This document shows, piece by piece, positions 10,401 to 20,545 of a DNA stretch of 64,000 nucleotides. This stretch comes from Ceratothoa steindachneri (lineage: Eukaryota; Arthropoda; Malacostraca; Isopoda; Cymothoidae). How positions within the stretch are numbered: position 1 is the stretch's first letter; each line of letters starts with the position of its first letter. Below the pieces are notes generated by a model. It had not been told where the DNA came from. It searched no databases and saw only the letters and a list, made by a program, of their open reading frames with translations. The DNA lies in assembly GCA_963969495.1 (NCBI GenBank), contig OZ018323.1, positions 77,722,330 to 77,786,329 on the forward strand. Direction: 5' to 3'. The position numbers and the translations under genes were made by a program.

Positions 10401-11961
10401 CTTATCCTTGCAATTAAAATTGAATTTAAATTTATATATTTTCATATTTCTTCAACACCGAGACTCGGTTCAAACCAGTCCAGTAACTGCCCAAACCAAC
10501 CCGGATCTTTTATTTCCATGCCTTTTTTTTGCAGTCATATCACAACACACCTAAACCAAGTACGCTATAACTCAGCCATCCGCATAAGGATTATTTTCAC
10601 AAGTTTTGTTTAAACGTTAACATTTGTTCACTAAATCGAACAATAGGGTGTTACACTTGGTAGAATTTATTCCAAAAGGAAACTCGCTCTTGCATAACTC
10701 GCTTTTGTTAAAAAAAAGGCCTTGTATTTACTGAAGGCCTATTGCGCGCTTGTCAAAAGTCTGTTCTGGTGCTTAAGCACAAGCCTCTGGACTGTGGAGC
10801 TTTTCTTTAATGTTTGAATGTGAAATATAAAGTGGTGATAAAATTTTAACTCACCGCAAGATTTATTTTTTTTCATTATTGAAATTATTGACGTTTATGG
10901 TATATCTTGGTAGAATAATTTCTTATTCTGATGCTCATTTTTGTCGCTCTGTCTCATAGATAAAATGTTACCTCTTTTCTCTCTCTTATACGTGCAGCTA
11001 GGAAATCTTGCGGGGCTTCGACCTACTTTGTTGTTTTCTAGGAATGTTCTTATTTTTTCACCTAGGGAGCGAACCATGTCATTCTTCATTGATGCAGCTC
11101 TCTTGTCTAGTACTATATTAATGGGAGTACTGTATTTGATGGAGTTCCTGCTGTCGCCTCCTCCTCTCTTTGGCGGGTACCGATAATTAGGTTTGGAAGG
11201 TTAATTTTGAGTTGATGATCGTGGACCATATTTAATATTTTTTTAACATTGCAAATACAAGCAGTGTTTTATTTTACTGATAAATATGTTGATCGTTTAT
11301 GTGGTAGGTATATTTTTACGAAATAAATTGGATAAGTCTTTACACAGGTAGAAAACATTTTGATGACTGGTTCCTCCAGACAGTTTTATATCCCCCATCC
11401 TCTCCAATTTCTTTACCAACCTCTGTTATCATTCAGAAATCTTTTGTAGTTTCATGAAGCAAAGTTCTGAAAAAAATGACATTGAATATTTTGTCGTTTA
11501 CCTGTTTTTGTATTATTTTTTCTATATTACTTTATCTATTATTATTTTTTCTATTAGAATTTCAAATAAAATTTCGGTAAATTGCACCTTCACATTATTT
11601 TAAGATTATTTTTAACCCATAATTTTGTTCGGATTGCCAGTTTTAGAAAGGGTAAAGGCGCCGGTATTTTTCTTTACCGATAGCTATTATCGTTTGACAG
11701 AAACTGTAGGGTAGAAAGATTTAAAAGGGAAGGACAATGACGTGAAAGATTGGAATTTAGTTAAAAGGTAGAAAATAATTTACTTTTAGGATTGAAAATC
11801 ACTCCTTTATTGCCTTGAACCGTCAACTGAAGCTTGTATTGAATTGAATTTTTAGGGTTATTTCAAGATTATTAATTTTCGAAATGGTTTCAGTACACAA
11901 ATATCAAGTTTAGTTAAATTTGATATGTTTTTGGACCGAGAAATTTGAGTGGCTGGATCAA
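10401..11961. other. No gene seen
   Basis: AT-rich DNA with only short open frames whose translations show no domain or family motif. No repeat boundaries or RNA genes were recognised. Confidence 0.55.
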
Positions 11962-12114
11962 CAGGGTGTCCCCCAAATCGCGATACATGAGTAAGATTCT
12001 CAATAAGAGAAACAACAGTTTCTGGTTCGTGGATTTGTCAAGCGGGTCTGAGATATTCAGGAACCCATGACCACTTAATATTTTTTTAGGTATGGCGACT
12101 TTTGTGAGACCCTG
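11962..12114. mobile_element. Small Tc1/mariner-type MITE
   Basis: A 153-bp segment whose ends, CAGGGTGTCCCCCAAATCGC on the left and the complement of CAGGGTCTCACAAAAGTCGC on the right, match at 16 of 20 positions. The right flank is TA; the left flank is AA, probably a mutated TA. The CAGGGTGTCC-type end is common among Tc1/mariner MITEs. There is no coding content. Confidence 0.6.
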
Positions 12115-12188
12115 TATATTACTTAGCAGGAGGCAGCAATATGTAATGCAGTTACGAAATCTGGGTTTACTTATTTAATTGAATAAAA

Positions 12189-12345
12189 GTGGTAGCGGGT
12201 TTGAACCTTGCAAGAAGGGGGGCAGGGGTGTTACTGCCGCCGATCTGCACTATTTTTAAGGCGTTTGGATATTTTATCTTATTATGGCGCAATTTCGTCC
12301 CCTAGGCCAGATGGCTGAATGGGGCCGTTTACTCGAGTGATCAGC
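12189..12345. repeat. Left arm of inverted repeat flanking the Merlin transposase
   Basis: The arm contains GTGGTAGCGGGTTTGAACC, TTATTATGGCGCAATTTCGT, CCAGATGGCTGAATGG and CTCGAGTGA in this order. The complement of all of these appears at 14085-14245 in reverse order, giving a long imperfect inverted repeat around the Merlin coding region. TGGCTGAATGG matches a tRNA A-box pattern. The outer terminus and target duplication could not be fixed. Confidence 0.6.
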
Positions 12346-12623
12346 TCCTCTGATAGATGTCTGAACTGCCTTTCTCACGGGCGGGAATCGAGGGATGGGA
12401 TTATTTTTGTTATATTTATTTGGGTGGTTTGGTGGGACGAATAGGAGGAAATTTAAAAAAAAAGTTAAGGAAAGTAAACAAAAAATAAAGCCTAAACATT
12501 ATTTAGTAAAAAAATAAAAGTTAAAGAAAGTAAAAAAGTAAAAGCTAAGCATTTAATTTATAAAACTTTACAATGTTTGTTTTCGATTTAAACATCTAAG
12601 TCTTTTTCTTAATTTCGTTGCCT

Positions 12624-13968
12624 CTATAAAAATTCGCACATATATGAGTCGATCAGAGAACGAACGGTTCCATATTCTTTTTTATCCCCCATTTTGGCCT
12701 TGGCCCAAAGCGACTCTCTTTGGTTTGTGTGGGCACCTCTTTTTGGATCTTTAAAGTTCTTCGAGTGGTTAACAGTCAAATGTTTATACGGCATCTCTGG
12801 CGAGGAATCAATTTTATTGTATGCGCGCCACTTATCAGAAATAATAGTCATTCCAGCCAATACACATTCTTTAATTACAGATAATAATGTTTCTGCCGAT
12901 CTATCAGCAACTGCATATATGAAACACTGGCGCGTTTCCCTGCAACTCTCCGAAAACCACTGCAATGGCAAAACCCTCCCGACATTATTCTTTCATCGTG
13001 AGAACAAGGATTCATCTATTTCTACTGTCAATCCATCTCTACCGGTCTTTATAGGACTTTGGATTAACGAATTTGCGCCCACTTCCCGGAGATAGTTCTT
13101 CCAGTCCGTAATAGCATTGTAGGATATTTTATACAAAAAATAGTAGTTGTTAAGTTGTTGCACCATGCATGAACGAAAAAGATGATTGTTTCCATGGGGA
13201 TTTTTTACCCTTCTAACCAGGTAGTATCGCTTCTCAATCTGGATTTGCTTTTACATCCTTGTTTGTGACAGCGCCATTCAGGTGGGTAAAGGGACGGCGA
13301 AAGTTTCATGCTGTGTCCATTTTTGCAAATTCTCTGCTGATGCACAATGCCTTCGTTACGAAAGGATATCGCGAGATTGGAATGTGTGCAAGCCAGGGCA
13401 ACTAAAATGATTCCCCCTATCAGACACAACAAAGGTTACGAAGATAGGTTACGGGAATTAGATTTGTTCTCGTTGGAGCCCCGGAGGTTGCGTGGTCAGC
13501 TTATCCAAGTGTTTAAAATACTTCGAGGCTTCGCCAATGTGGACTACAGGGATATTCTCCAGCTAAGAGAAAACAGAACCAGAAATCACGGCTACAAACT
13601 TGAACTGAAGCGTTACCACCGCGATCTGTGTGGGAAACTTTTCACATATAACATCTGTAGTATGTACTTGGAACGCACTTCCAGTGGAAGTTATCAACAG
13701 CAATTCTGTTGAACAGTTCAAGTCGAGACTAGACAAAGTCATGAAAAATCGCCGATTGGGCACATAAACTGTTGTGCGTGTGTTCCTCGAGGGTGTCAAT
13801 TGACACTTCCGAGAACTAGGCCTGCTCAGCTGTTAGGCCAAAGGTACCCTCTTTGAATGGACCGTGAGGTCTACTAGGGTATTTAGTTTCCTTGTGACCT
13901 CTTTCTTGCAAATACTTGACTGCTTGTTCGATATTTTACACCTCCTTAGCAAGTTCGTACGCAGTCAT
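12624..13968 (-). pseudogene. Merlin (IS1016/ISXO2-like) DDE transposase, split by nested CR1
   Basis: Reading the minus strand from the start codon at 13968, MTAYELAKEV, NIEQAVKYLQER, then after removing the insertion at about 13355-13870: IVHQQRICKNGHSMKL, EWRCHKQGCKSK (zinc ribbon), TTWLEG, the segment WKNYLREVGANSL and VEIDESLFSR with the first catalytic aspartate (about 13020). The open frame 12971-12624 follows, with AVADRSAETLLSVIKE, TIISDKWRAY (second aspartate), NHSKNFKDP and GAHTNQRESLWAK (the glutamate). This order and the HTNQRES block are the ISXO2/IS1016 transposase fold known in animals as Merlin. A stop interrupts the N-terminus and at least one frameshift lies near 12975-13200, so the gene is dead, although all three DDE residues remain. 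Confidence 0.85.
13352..13870 (+). pseudogene. CR1-like LINE C-terminal fragment nested in Merlin
   Basis: A 5'-truncated CR1-type fragment. The open frame at 13347-13712 reads LRKDIARLECVQARATKMIP, EDRLRELDLFSLEPRRLRG, LIQVFKILRGF and RTRNHGYKLELKRY. A frameshift near 13665 moves the rest to another frame (WNALPVEVINS, SVEQFKSRLDKVMKNRR, ending near 13766). This is the standard end of CR1-group ORF2, from a different subfamily than the relic at 4.4-5.8 kb. Merlin coding similarity stops at about 13355 on one side and resumes at about 13870-13905 on the other, so CR1 landed inside the transposase gene. Confidence 0.8.
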
Positions 13969-14084
13969 TTTTTAAGGGTGAAAACAATGCTTATGCTTCC
14001 AAACAAACCAAAGGATATCGTAAAACTAAAAATGTCACAGGTTACTCATTCGAGTAACTCGTCATTCAAGAAAAAATATATGAG

Positions 14085-14290
14085 GGGCTACTCACTCGAT
14101 TAATCGGCCGTTCAGCCATCTGGATGAGGGGACGAAATTGCGCCATAATAAAATAAAAAGATCCAGGCCTTTTATTTATCAGTGGGACTGGGGCCTACAG
14201 TTTGCCGTGGGTTTCGAACCACAGCTACCAAGAGGTCGACTCTAATCGGGACTTAATTAGCTGACTTAACATTCCCGGTTTGGCTTAACT
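14085..14290. repeat. Right arm of inverted repeat flanking Merlin, with SINE-like outer part
   Basis: It contains TTCAGCCATCTGG, GGGGACGAAATTGCGCCATA and GTGGGTTTCGAACCACAGC, mirror images of motifs in the left arm. The outer part (14165-14290) also resembles the repeat at 10.2 kb. On the minus strand, GGTTCGAAACC fits a pol III B box, with TTAAGTCAGCTAATTAAG upstream as a poor A box. Confidence 0.55.
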
Positions 14291-14804
14291 TCGGAAGCTT
14301 GTTTCCTCTCGTGCCTAAGAAGGATCAAACTTGTGTTTTCGTGTGTTTGTGGCCCTTATTCGTGCGGGGTTTTAAGCACCCCCCTCCAAGCCACAGCGTG
14401 GAACATTCACGGGCTACTTAGTATTTGTTTTTTCCTCTATTTGTCTGTCTCTTAACTCCTTAGTGAGTGAAATTGTGTGTTTATAAGTGTACCTATTTTT
14501 CTTTACTCTGAATTGAAAAAGGAAAAGGGGTTTGGGAGTAGAAATTACGCAGGCATCCATAGGCCTACTATGAAAGAGCTTTTGACGGTTAATTTGGCCT
14601 AACATATTCGTTTTGTGAAATCATACATAAAAACCGACTCTTAAACACGTTTTTTAACCTTTGTCTCTTTGTAGGCCTACTCTTGCTGATTTAGGCTTAA
14701 TACTATTAGATGTTTTCCCGAGTCCTTTTCCTTGGTTCCCCGCCTCTTGAATAAGTTAAATATTTCTGTCATATTGATTCATAATAATAACAATAGTATA
14801 GGGA
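14291..14804. other. No gene seen
   Basis: No supported feature. AGGCCTA-type hexamers occur twice (near 14560 and 14672). Confidence 0.5.
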
Positions 14805-15030
14805 GGGTTTATTCTGTCGATTGTTTAGTTTGCCCTAAGCAATACTTTTGGGCACACCGGTAAATCATTAAGTGTACGCTTGATGCAACATAAATACAAT
14901 ATTAGGGGGGGGGGGGGGGGCAGCAGCGCTTTCTTTGTCCACTTATTGGGAAACAGTCACCCTATGAATTGGAATTCGGCTAAATTTATTTACAAATCTG
15001 ATGACTTTGCTCATTCAATTAATTCCTCAC
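14805..15030 (+). pseudogene. Penelope-like element fragment: GIY-YIG endonuclease
   Basis: In two frames this reads VYSVDCLVCPKQYF and then GHTGKSLSVRLMQHKYNI, a good match to the GIY-YIG core with the TGxSLxxRLxxHK pattern, followed after a poly(G) tract (14906-14921) by NWNSAKFIYKSDDFAHSIN. PLE endonucleases end with a similar WDNAKIIYKS-type segment. Only about 70 residues remain, with one or two frameshifts. The GIY-YIG domain is C-terminal to the RT in PLEs; no RT is visible upstream, so this is a 5'-truncated relic. A stray non-PLE GIY-YIG protein is less likely. Confidence 0.65.
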
Positions 15031-15110
15031 CTAATCTATAACTCTATAATTTAAGATGGGGATTTGGGGAAAATTTCTAGGTTTTTTTTTTTGCTTAGTT
15101 GACAAATGAC
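15030..15110. repeat. Single arm of the foldback repeat found at 16.6-17.1 kb
   Basis: AACTCTATAATTTAAGATGG, a T-run and TTAGTTGACAAATGACTTC line up with the outer part of the right arm of the foldback element (complement of 16995-17062). No partner arm lies nearby. Confidence 0.5.
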
Positions 15111-15149
15111 TTCGGGTGTTTTGGAAATTCAAAGGATTGAAATAGTTAA

Positions 15150-15205
15150 AAAGATGAAGAAGAAGAAGAAGAAGATATAGATGAAGATGAAGAAGAAAAG
15201 GGTGT
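15150..15205. repeat. Purine-rich GAA/GAT microsatellite
   Basis: AAGATGAAGAAGAAGAAGAA followed by further GAT/GAA units. Confidence 0.85.
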
Positions 15206-15804
15206 TCAGGGTGTTAAAATAGTCTATAAAGGGGATTAAAAAAAGCGGTTAAGATTAGCAAATAAGGCCGTAGGCCACACTCCCGCAGGGGTGCCTGTGT
15301 AACCAAGCTCTTCCTGTTAAGGAAGAGAACAGCGGCTTGTTTTAATATATCCCCCGGTCTCTTCAAACTAGTCCCCGTTATTAAAAGGCTTATTTATAAC
15401 GAAATTCCCCATTTTAAATCTTAGCCCTTTGAATTATTAATTTAGTTATGTTTCTCTCGTTTAGTTTTATGTATTCATAATTAGGTGCGTATGTATTTAG
15501 TTTAGGGACCTAAACGTCTACATTCTGTGCTCACAGTTGGAATTTTCCGGAAGTAGACCTTATCTATTTGGTTTTATGCTTCATATCCGTCTTTGATATT
15601 ATATTTCGATTTTGGGTCCTTTCGTTGTACATAGGCAGGGCATTGCTCTTTTGTTTCTCATATATATGCCACCTTTGTAAATATTCTTCATTATTCCTTG
15701 ATAATGAACTGAGCAAGTTCGAAAGTACTTGGAGTCCGCCTTTCATTTTCATGTGGGATTTTTTGCATTTATTGCTCTACTCACGCGCTCCTTTGTGAGT
15801 TTCT

Positions 15805-16012
<208 letters not shown>

Positions 16013-16047
16013 AATTGAAGCTTGAAGCTCCATAGGAGAAGCCCTAA

Positions 16048-16049
<2 letters not shown>

Positions 16050-16106
<57 letters not shown>
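16050..16106. repeat. (TA)n microsatellite
   Basis: Uninterrupted AT dinucleotides directly downstream of the PLE fragment. Confidence 0.97.
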
Positions 16107-16109
<3 letters not shown>

Positions 16110-16585
16110 CACAGCAAGCCCCTAAGTGTGGTCGGCAGAAGTGGGTATTTACGGTACTTCGGTTCACAAAAAGTATATTATATAAAAAATAGTTACTTCA
16201 GCATTTTTTCATTTAAAATTATATAAAAAACTGCAATTATCTCATTTATTAAATAATTATCTTATATTAAATAATTTAACAATATATAGTCGTTTTATAT
16301 TATACTTATAAAAGAAAGAAAAATGGTCAAGCAACTTTATTTTTTTATATAATACCAAGTCGTTAAAATATAAATTACATTTTTTTTCAAAATAACTAGA
16401 TTCGAGTATTACCGACCCCCTAAAAATATTATAAATAAACCAGGCAATGGCTTCACCACTCCCTCCACCCCCCTACGAGGGGAGCTTGCGCTTCAATACT
16501 AAAATTAAAATCTAAAAAAAAACAGCTATGGTTAAATTTTGATAATTTTTCTGAACTTCGCCAATTATAATCATCAACCAACATC

Positions 16586-17062
16586 TTCATCACTAACTCT
16601 ATAATTTAAGAAGGGCATTTATTTGAGTATTTGAATAATAATTTCATCTTAGTTTGGTTATGACTTAGGTTTTTTTATCAAAGTTATTTTTAATAATTCT
16701 TTTATAATATCAAAAAACAAAATGGTGAAGTTCAGAAATAAATATAACAGCCGTATACTAAGAAAAATGTGAAATGCACTTTTATCGGATTTAGTGTAGC
16801 TTCACAATTATTTATAAATTTATTATATGCAAAAGGCTAAAATGCAAAATACCTAAAAAAAAATTAGGTTTTTTCCTCAAATGTGCATTTCACATTATTC
16901 TTAACATAGGGCCGTTATATTTATTTCTGAACTTCACCATTTTGTTTTTTTATATTATAAAAGAATTATTAAAAATAACTTTGATAAAAAAAACATGTCA
17001 TTTGTCCACTAAGGAAAAAAACATCTTCAAAAACCCCGTTATAGAATTATAGAGTTAGTGAT
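16586..17062. mobile_element. Foldback/MITE-like element with long inverted repeats
   Basis: The outer ends are CATCACTAACTCTATAATT at 16586 and its complement at about 17043-17062. The inner arms are longer: 16672-16790 (ATCAAAGTTATTTTTAATAA, then AATGGTGAAGTTCAGAAATA, then AAATGTGAAATGCA) is mirrored at 16882-16994. The middle of about 90 bp is AT-rich. There is no coding capacity. The arms could form a stem well over 100 bp long. A single diverged arm also lies at 15030. The superfamily is not identifiable because no clear target duplication was seen. Confidence 0.75.
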
Positions 17063-17369
17063 GATACACGACGGGTATTATTATTATAGATATCTAGAGA
17101 AGCGAAAACCAACGAGGGCATCCACGCCACAAGTTCGTAAAAAAAGAGATCTATAAAAAAGTTATGAAGATGGGGGAAGTGAAACTGTCTAAGATATATA
17201 GCCTAATATCGTCCTATTGATTTTGGGGCCCGGAAGTCACGCACTTTTCCAGATGTCAGCTACATCTGACCCACCATTGGGGCTTCGTGACACCTTTTCC
17301 CTCGTTAGAAAACGTCATGTTTCCCCTTTTCGTCACTTCCTTGACAAGCATATGAGCTCACCTCATATT
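17063..17369. other. No gene seen; flank or unrecognised 5' end of LINE copy A2
   Basis: From about 17230 the base composition becomes GC-richer, as in LINE A, but this segment has no counterpart upstream of the 5' UTR in copies A3 or B. Confidence 0.4.
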
Positions 17370-17610
17370 CTTGGTCCACCGATTATTTTATAGGCGTCTC
17401 CGACCAACCCGTAAGAGGCGCGGCGATTTGCCAGACTGGCCGCCGTGCTGACGGGACTCAGCACCCCGTCCGGCCCCAGCTTAGCCTCTTCTCCTTCCTT
17501 CAAAACACTTGTGTTTCCTCGCTTTCCATACAACCTCTCCCACAACTTTCTCTGGTCAGCCTCTAATTTCACAGGGTAGATGCCGAGCTTCTTCTCAGCC
17601 AACCGTCCCG
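17370..17610 (+). promoter_or_regulatory. Shared LINE 5' UTR block (copy in A2)
   Basis: The block from CGGCGATTTGCC through GCTGACGGGACTCAGCACCC, CAGCTTAGCCTCTTCTCCTT and CTAATTTCACAGGGTAGATG is repeated at 25620-25810 and 53030-53220. Non-LTR elements of this type carry an internal promoter in the 5' UTR, so promoter function is likely by family knowledge but not seen directly. Confidence 0.65.
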
Positions 17611-18466
17611 GAAATCCCCTTAATTCCCCCTATAGCAACGACGGAGCTGCCCTCGGGTAGCTCATCCGAAAGGATAGAGGTCCACCCCCCCTGTGCTTGC
17701 GCAGGGGACCCTCCATATTTCTCTAACCGGAGAGGAGGCTCACTCCTCTCCTACGACTACGGGTGTAGGGGACTCCCCCTCACCCCCTTCTCTGGAGGTG
17801 CTTTCGGGCACCTCCATGTTTCCAGCGGCAGTCCCTCCTTTTATTTCCAAGGGGACTGCCAAGAAAGCCAGCAGGCAACCCATTGCCGACCGCCCCCCAT
17901 TGAAGCGGCTCGGTAGGGAAACCCCAGGAGGGCCTTCCATGGGGGAGGAATCCGGGCTCGGCGCCAAGCACCAAACCCGAATCCGCCCCTATGCAAGGTC
18001 CTCATCAAACGGCGAGGGTTTCCGAGGCAGTGCAAGGAAGGGAGGGATCTCCTCCGACCGGTGCCCCTACGACTGCCAGGAGTTTCTCCATTTCGGAGAA
18101 GGACCTGGCTGAGGTCGGTCTATCTGGCCTGGGGGCTCCTGCCGGCGGAGGGGAGAAGCGTGTTCATTCCCCGCCCTCCTCTCCTAAAAAGAGAAAAAAT
18201 ATGAAAAATACTAAAAAGACTCGGGGGCTCCTTTTCATCCGCGGGGGCTGCAGGGACGGATGGGTCTGCTGCCACTTTGGTAAGTGACCAAGCCAAGATC
18301 GGCACATCCAAGCCCTCTACACCCCCCCCCTGAGCGGAGCCCATGACTATGACTAAGACCAAAAGTGCACAGGGCGGAGTCTCCATAACATCGAGGCCCC
18401 TCATTCAAAGGCTACCTGACGTTTTCGAGCCCGTTGGCTTCAAACGCTTCCTCGTCAATTCGCTCC
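17611..18466 (+). pseudogene. Family A ORF1 N-terminal part, frame broken (A2)
   Basis: It matches A3 from about 26165. One frame is open at 17693-18112 and encodes a proline-, serine- and glycine-rich disordered segment. Further on, LIQRLPDVFEPVGFKRFLV (about 18400-18458) parallels FIRKLPGVFETTGFKLFLV of A3. A one-base change near 18455 separates this from the well-preserved nucleocapsid frame, because LVNSL ends in a stop where A3 continues as RFIDGSML. This is probably the N-terminus of the same protein as the next entry. Confidence 0.6.
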
Positions 18467-19597
18467 ACTGATGGCACCATGTTGACCAAGGGTAACATGA
18501 TCCATCAGAAGAGAGCATTAGCTAGTGTAATTGGTAGAGAGCCGAAGGTGACCCGTTTCTCGGACGGGAGCCTTCTGGCGAATGCGGCGAATCGCTCCGA
18601 GGCGGCCAAGATAAGTGCTCTTCGGACACTTGATGGTGCCCCGGTGAGTGTGACGCCGCACTCTACCATGAACTTTGGGAAAGGAGTAGTTTATGCGAGA
18701 GAACTCGTTGACTACTCCATAGAGGACATCACCTTAGAGCTGGCCGAGCATGGGGCGGTCAAGGTCGAACGTGTGATGAGAAAACAGGGAGGAGCTCCGA
18801 GACCCACCCCTACACTCTTCGTCACGTTCGACTGTGACAAGCTCCCTGAATCGGTGCGTGCCGGTTGGTACCGCTACCGCGTAAAGGCATTCGTGCCACT
18901 GCCGTGGCGGTGCTATTACTGTCACCGCTTCGGCCATACGAATCGCTCATGTAGACGTGCAAAATCGGGGTCACCCGAAGTCTGTGTAAATTGCTCGAAG
19001 GTCGCACACGATAAGTCCAAATCGTGTGTGGCCAAGTGTGTCAATTGCGGAGAGCCGCACCCTGCTTCTTCGAAGCAATGTGGTGCATATCTCCTTGAGA
19101 AAGAAATCCTGGCCGTTCAGGCCCAGGATCGACTCTCATTCCGCGAGGCTAAGGACTTGGTCCTGGCGCGCCCGGCTCTGCCTGGGACGTCATATGCCTC
19201 AATAGTTAGAAAGGCACCCTCTGCTCCTGGCCCATCCAGGCCAACGAGCACGGTTGTTTCCGCGCCCATTCGGAGCCCTTCTGCGGGCTCTACCAAACCC
19301 GGGTGCTCCCCTGGTCAAGCTGGCGGCAAAAAGGGTTCATACCCAGTCCCGGCTAAAACCAGGGCTCCCCCCTCTTCCCCCAGCGTGACCGTTTCCCGTA
19401 AGGCGAAACGGCCACGCGCCTCCAACGAGTCGTTAGACTCAAAGGAGGCAACACCCCTGAAATTGGTCACTAGGCCATCATCCGGGGTTCCTAAAGCTGT
19501 TCCCCGAAAGGAGGACAGCAACAAAGGAGCTTCGGCTCCTTCGCCCACGCTTAGTGGTGGGCTGAGTGGCTCGGAGACGGTGGATCCTCGAAAATAG
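18434..19597 (+). CDS. Family A ORF1 protein, nucleocapsid-like with three CCHC zinc knuckles
   Basis: A 387-codon open frame; 18434 is a TTG, and the first ATG in frame is at 18479. Residues about 80-158 (KGVVYARELVDYSIED, LFVTFDCDKLPES, AGWYRYRVKAFVPLPWRC) look like the RRM-like domain of I/Jockey-group ORF1 proteins. Three zinc knuckles follow: C160-C163-H168-C173 (CYYCHRFGHTNRSC), C184-C187-H192-C198 and C202-C205-H209-C216. The tail (about 240-387) is basic, proline- and serine-rich and probably disordered. The family role is to bind the element's RNA and carry it to the nucleus. It precedes ORF2 by about 65 bp. The N-terminal part lies in another frame upstream, so the intact protein would be longer and this copy is probably not fully functional, yet the knuckle region is unbroken. 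Confidence 0.8.
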   Translation: MASNASSSIRSTDGTMLTKGNMIHQKRALASVIGREPKVTRFSDGSLLANAANRSEAAKISALRTLDGAPVSVTPHSTMNFGKGVVYARELVDYSIEDITLELAEHGAVKVERVMRKQGGAPRPTPTLFVTFDCDKLPESVRAGWYRYRVKAFVPLPWRCYYCHRFGHTNRSCRRAKSGSPEVCVNCSKVAHDKSKSCVAKCVNCGEPHPASSKQCGAYLLEKEILAVQAQDRLSFREAKDLVLARPALPGTSYASIVRKAPSAPGPSRPTSTVVSAPIRSPSAGSTKPGCSPGQAGGKKGSYPVPAKTRAPPSSPSVTVSRKAKRPRASNESLDSKEATPLKLVTRPSSGVPKAVPRKEDSNKGASAPSPTLSGGLSGSETVDPRK

Positions 19598-19663
19598 GGC
19601 CCCCCGCCTCTCAAACCGCAACGCCCGCCTAAGGTTTCGAGGCGGAGGGAGGAAAAGAGTCGC

Positions 19664-20545
19664 ATGGCGAGCCCAACCTCCCCCAATAAGTCCTCGAAGG
19701 CGACAGCTCCTTCAGCGCTTTGTCCGGCCAACAGCGCCCGGGGTTCTGCCTCCGGGAAGCGTACGGCCATTCCTGTGAGGGTCTTCTGTTCGAAGATGGG
19801 CCTCGGCGTCTCCTCCGAGCTAGGCCTGGAGGGCATATTCCTTCAATGGAATTGCCGTGGACTCTGGACCAACTGGGAGGAGCTGCGGGGGCTCGTCTCG
19901 TCCCGTTCCCCGTTAGCCATTTTTCTGCAGGAGACCATGCTAGGCGCGTGCCCCCTGCTTGTCCTCCCGGGGTTTAAGGGTCTTGCCACCCCACCACCGC
20001 GAGTTGGCCGTGCTGGGGGATGCGCGGTTTCACCCGGCATGATGTCTCCGTTCTTCTTTTTACTTTAAATACCTCCTTTCAGACAGTGGCTGTGCAGCTT
20101 CACCTAGATAGGACGTATACTATCATTTCTGCGTACATTCGACCGTCAGCTGACTTCGACGCGGGGGACTTCCGTCGCGTCGTGGCACGGTGGCCGCGGC
20201 CCTTTCTCTTGCTTGGAGATCTGAACGGCAGGCACCCTCTCTGGGGAGGATTACCCAATAAATTGCAGGGGACAAGTCCTTGCCGATCTGATCGAAGAGC
20301 TTGAGATGGGTGTCCTAAACGTGGATGAGTTTACGCATCACTGTCCGAGAGCCGCTTCATTTTCTTTCCTTGACCTATCTTTGTGCTCTTCGGATGCACA
20401 GCCTGATTTTGATTGGGGGGTGGTCGATGACCTCCATGGTAGTGATCACTTTCCCATTCAAAATCATTTTCAGGGCAACTGCCGCCTGAGAGCCCACCTC
20501 GGTGGGGCTTGGCGCGGTGGCCTGCATTACAGGAAATGACTGAAT
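19664..20545 (+). pseudogene. Family A ORF2: APE-type endonuclease domain (A2)
   Basis: The start codon at 19664 (MASPTSPNKS) has the same context as 1075 in A1. The first open segment (to 20068) contains GIFLQWNCRGLWTNWEELRG and FLQETMLG, the N-terminal APE endonuclease motifs. After a frameshift near 20025, 20020-20304 gives VAVQLHLDRTYTIISAYIRP and FLLLGDLNGRHPLWGG. A further shift leads to 20306-20539 with LDLSLCSS and GSDHFPI, the conserved SDH motif that ends the domain. The enzyme would nick the target DNA strand. The shifts disable this copy. Confidence 0.85.

Noticed and set aside
12277..12303. GGGGACGAAATTGCGCC as the true Merlin terminus
   Set aside because: On both sides it faces inwards and the inverted repeat continues beyond it, so it cannot simply be the element's end.
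15308..15327. Short perfect hairpin CTCTTCCT-GTTA-AGGAAGAG as a terminator or RNA gene
   Set aside because: Isolated 8-bp stems are expected by chance in 64 kb and there is no adjacent gene.
17363..17602. Antisense frame in the LINE 5' UTR, partly conserved in three copies (EAKLGPDG)
   Set aside because: The conservation follows from nucleotide similarity of the UTR. In copies A3 and B the frame has stops, so coding is unlikely.
19315..19836. 173-residue antisense frame over LINE A ORF1/ORF2
   Set aside because: It is a GC-rich shadow of the sense coding frames, which carry the recognisable zinc knuckles and endonuclease motifs.
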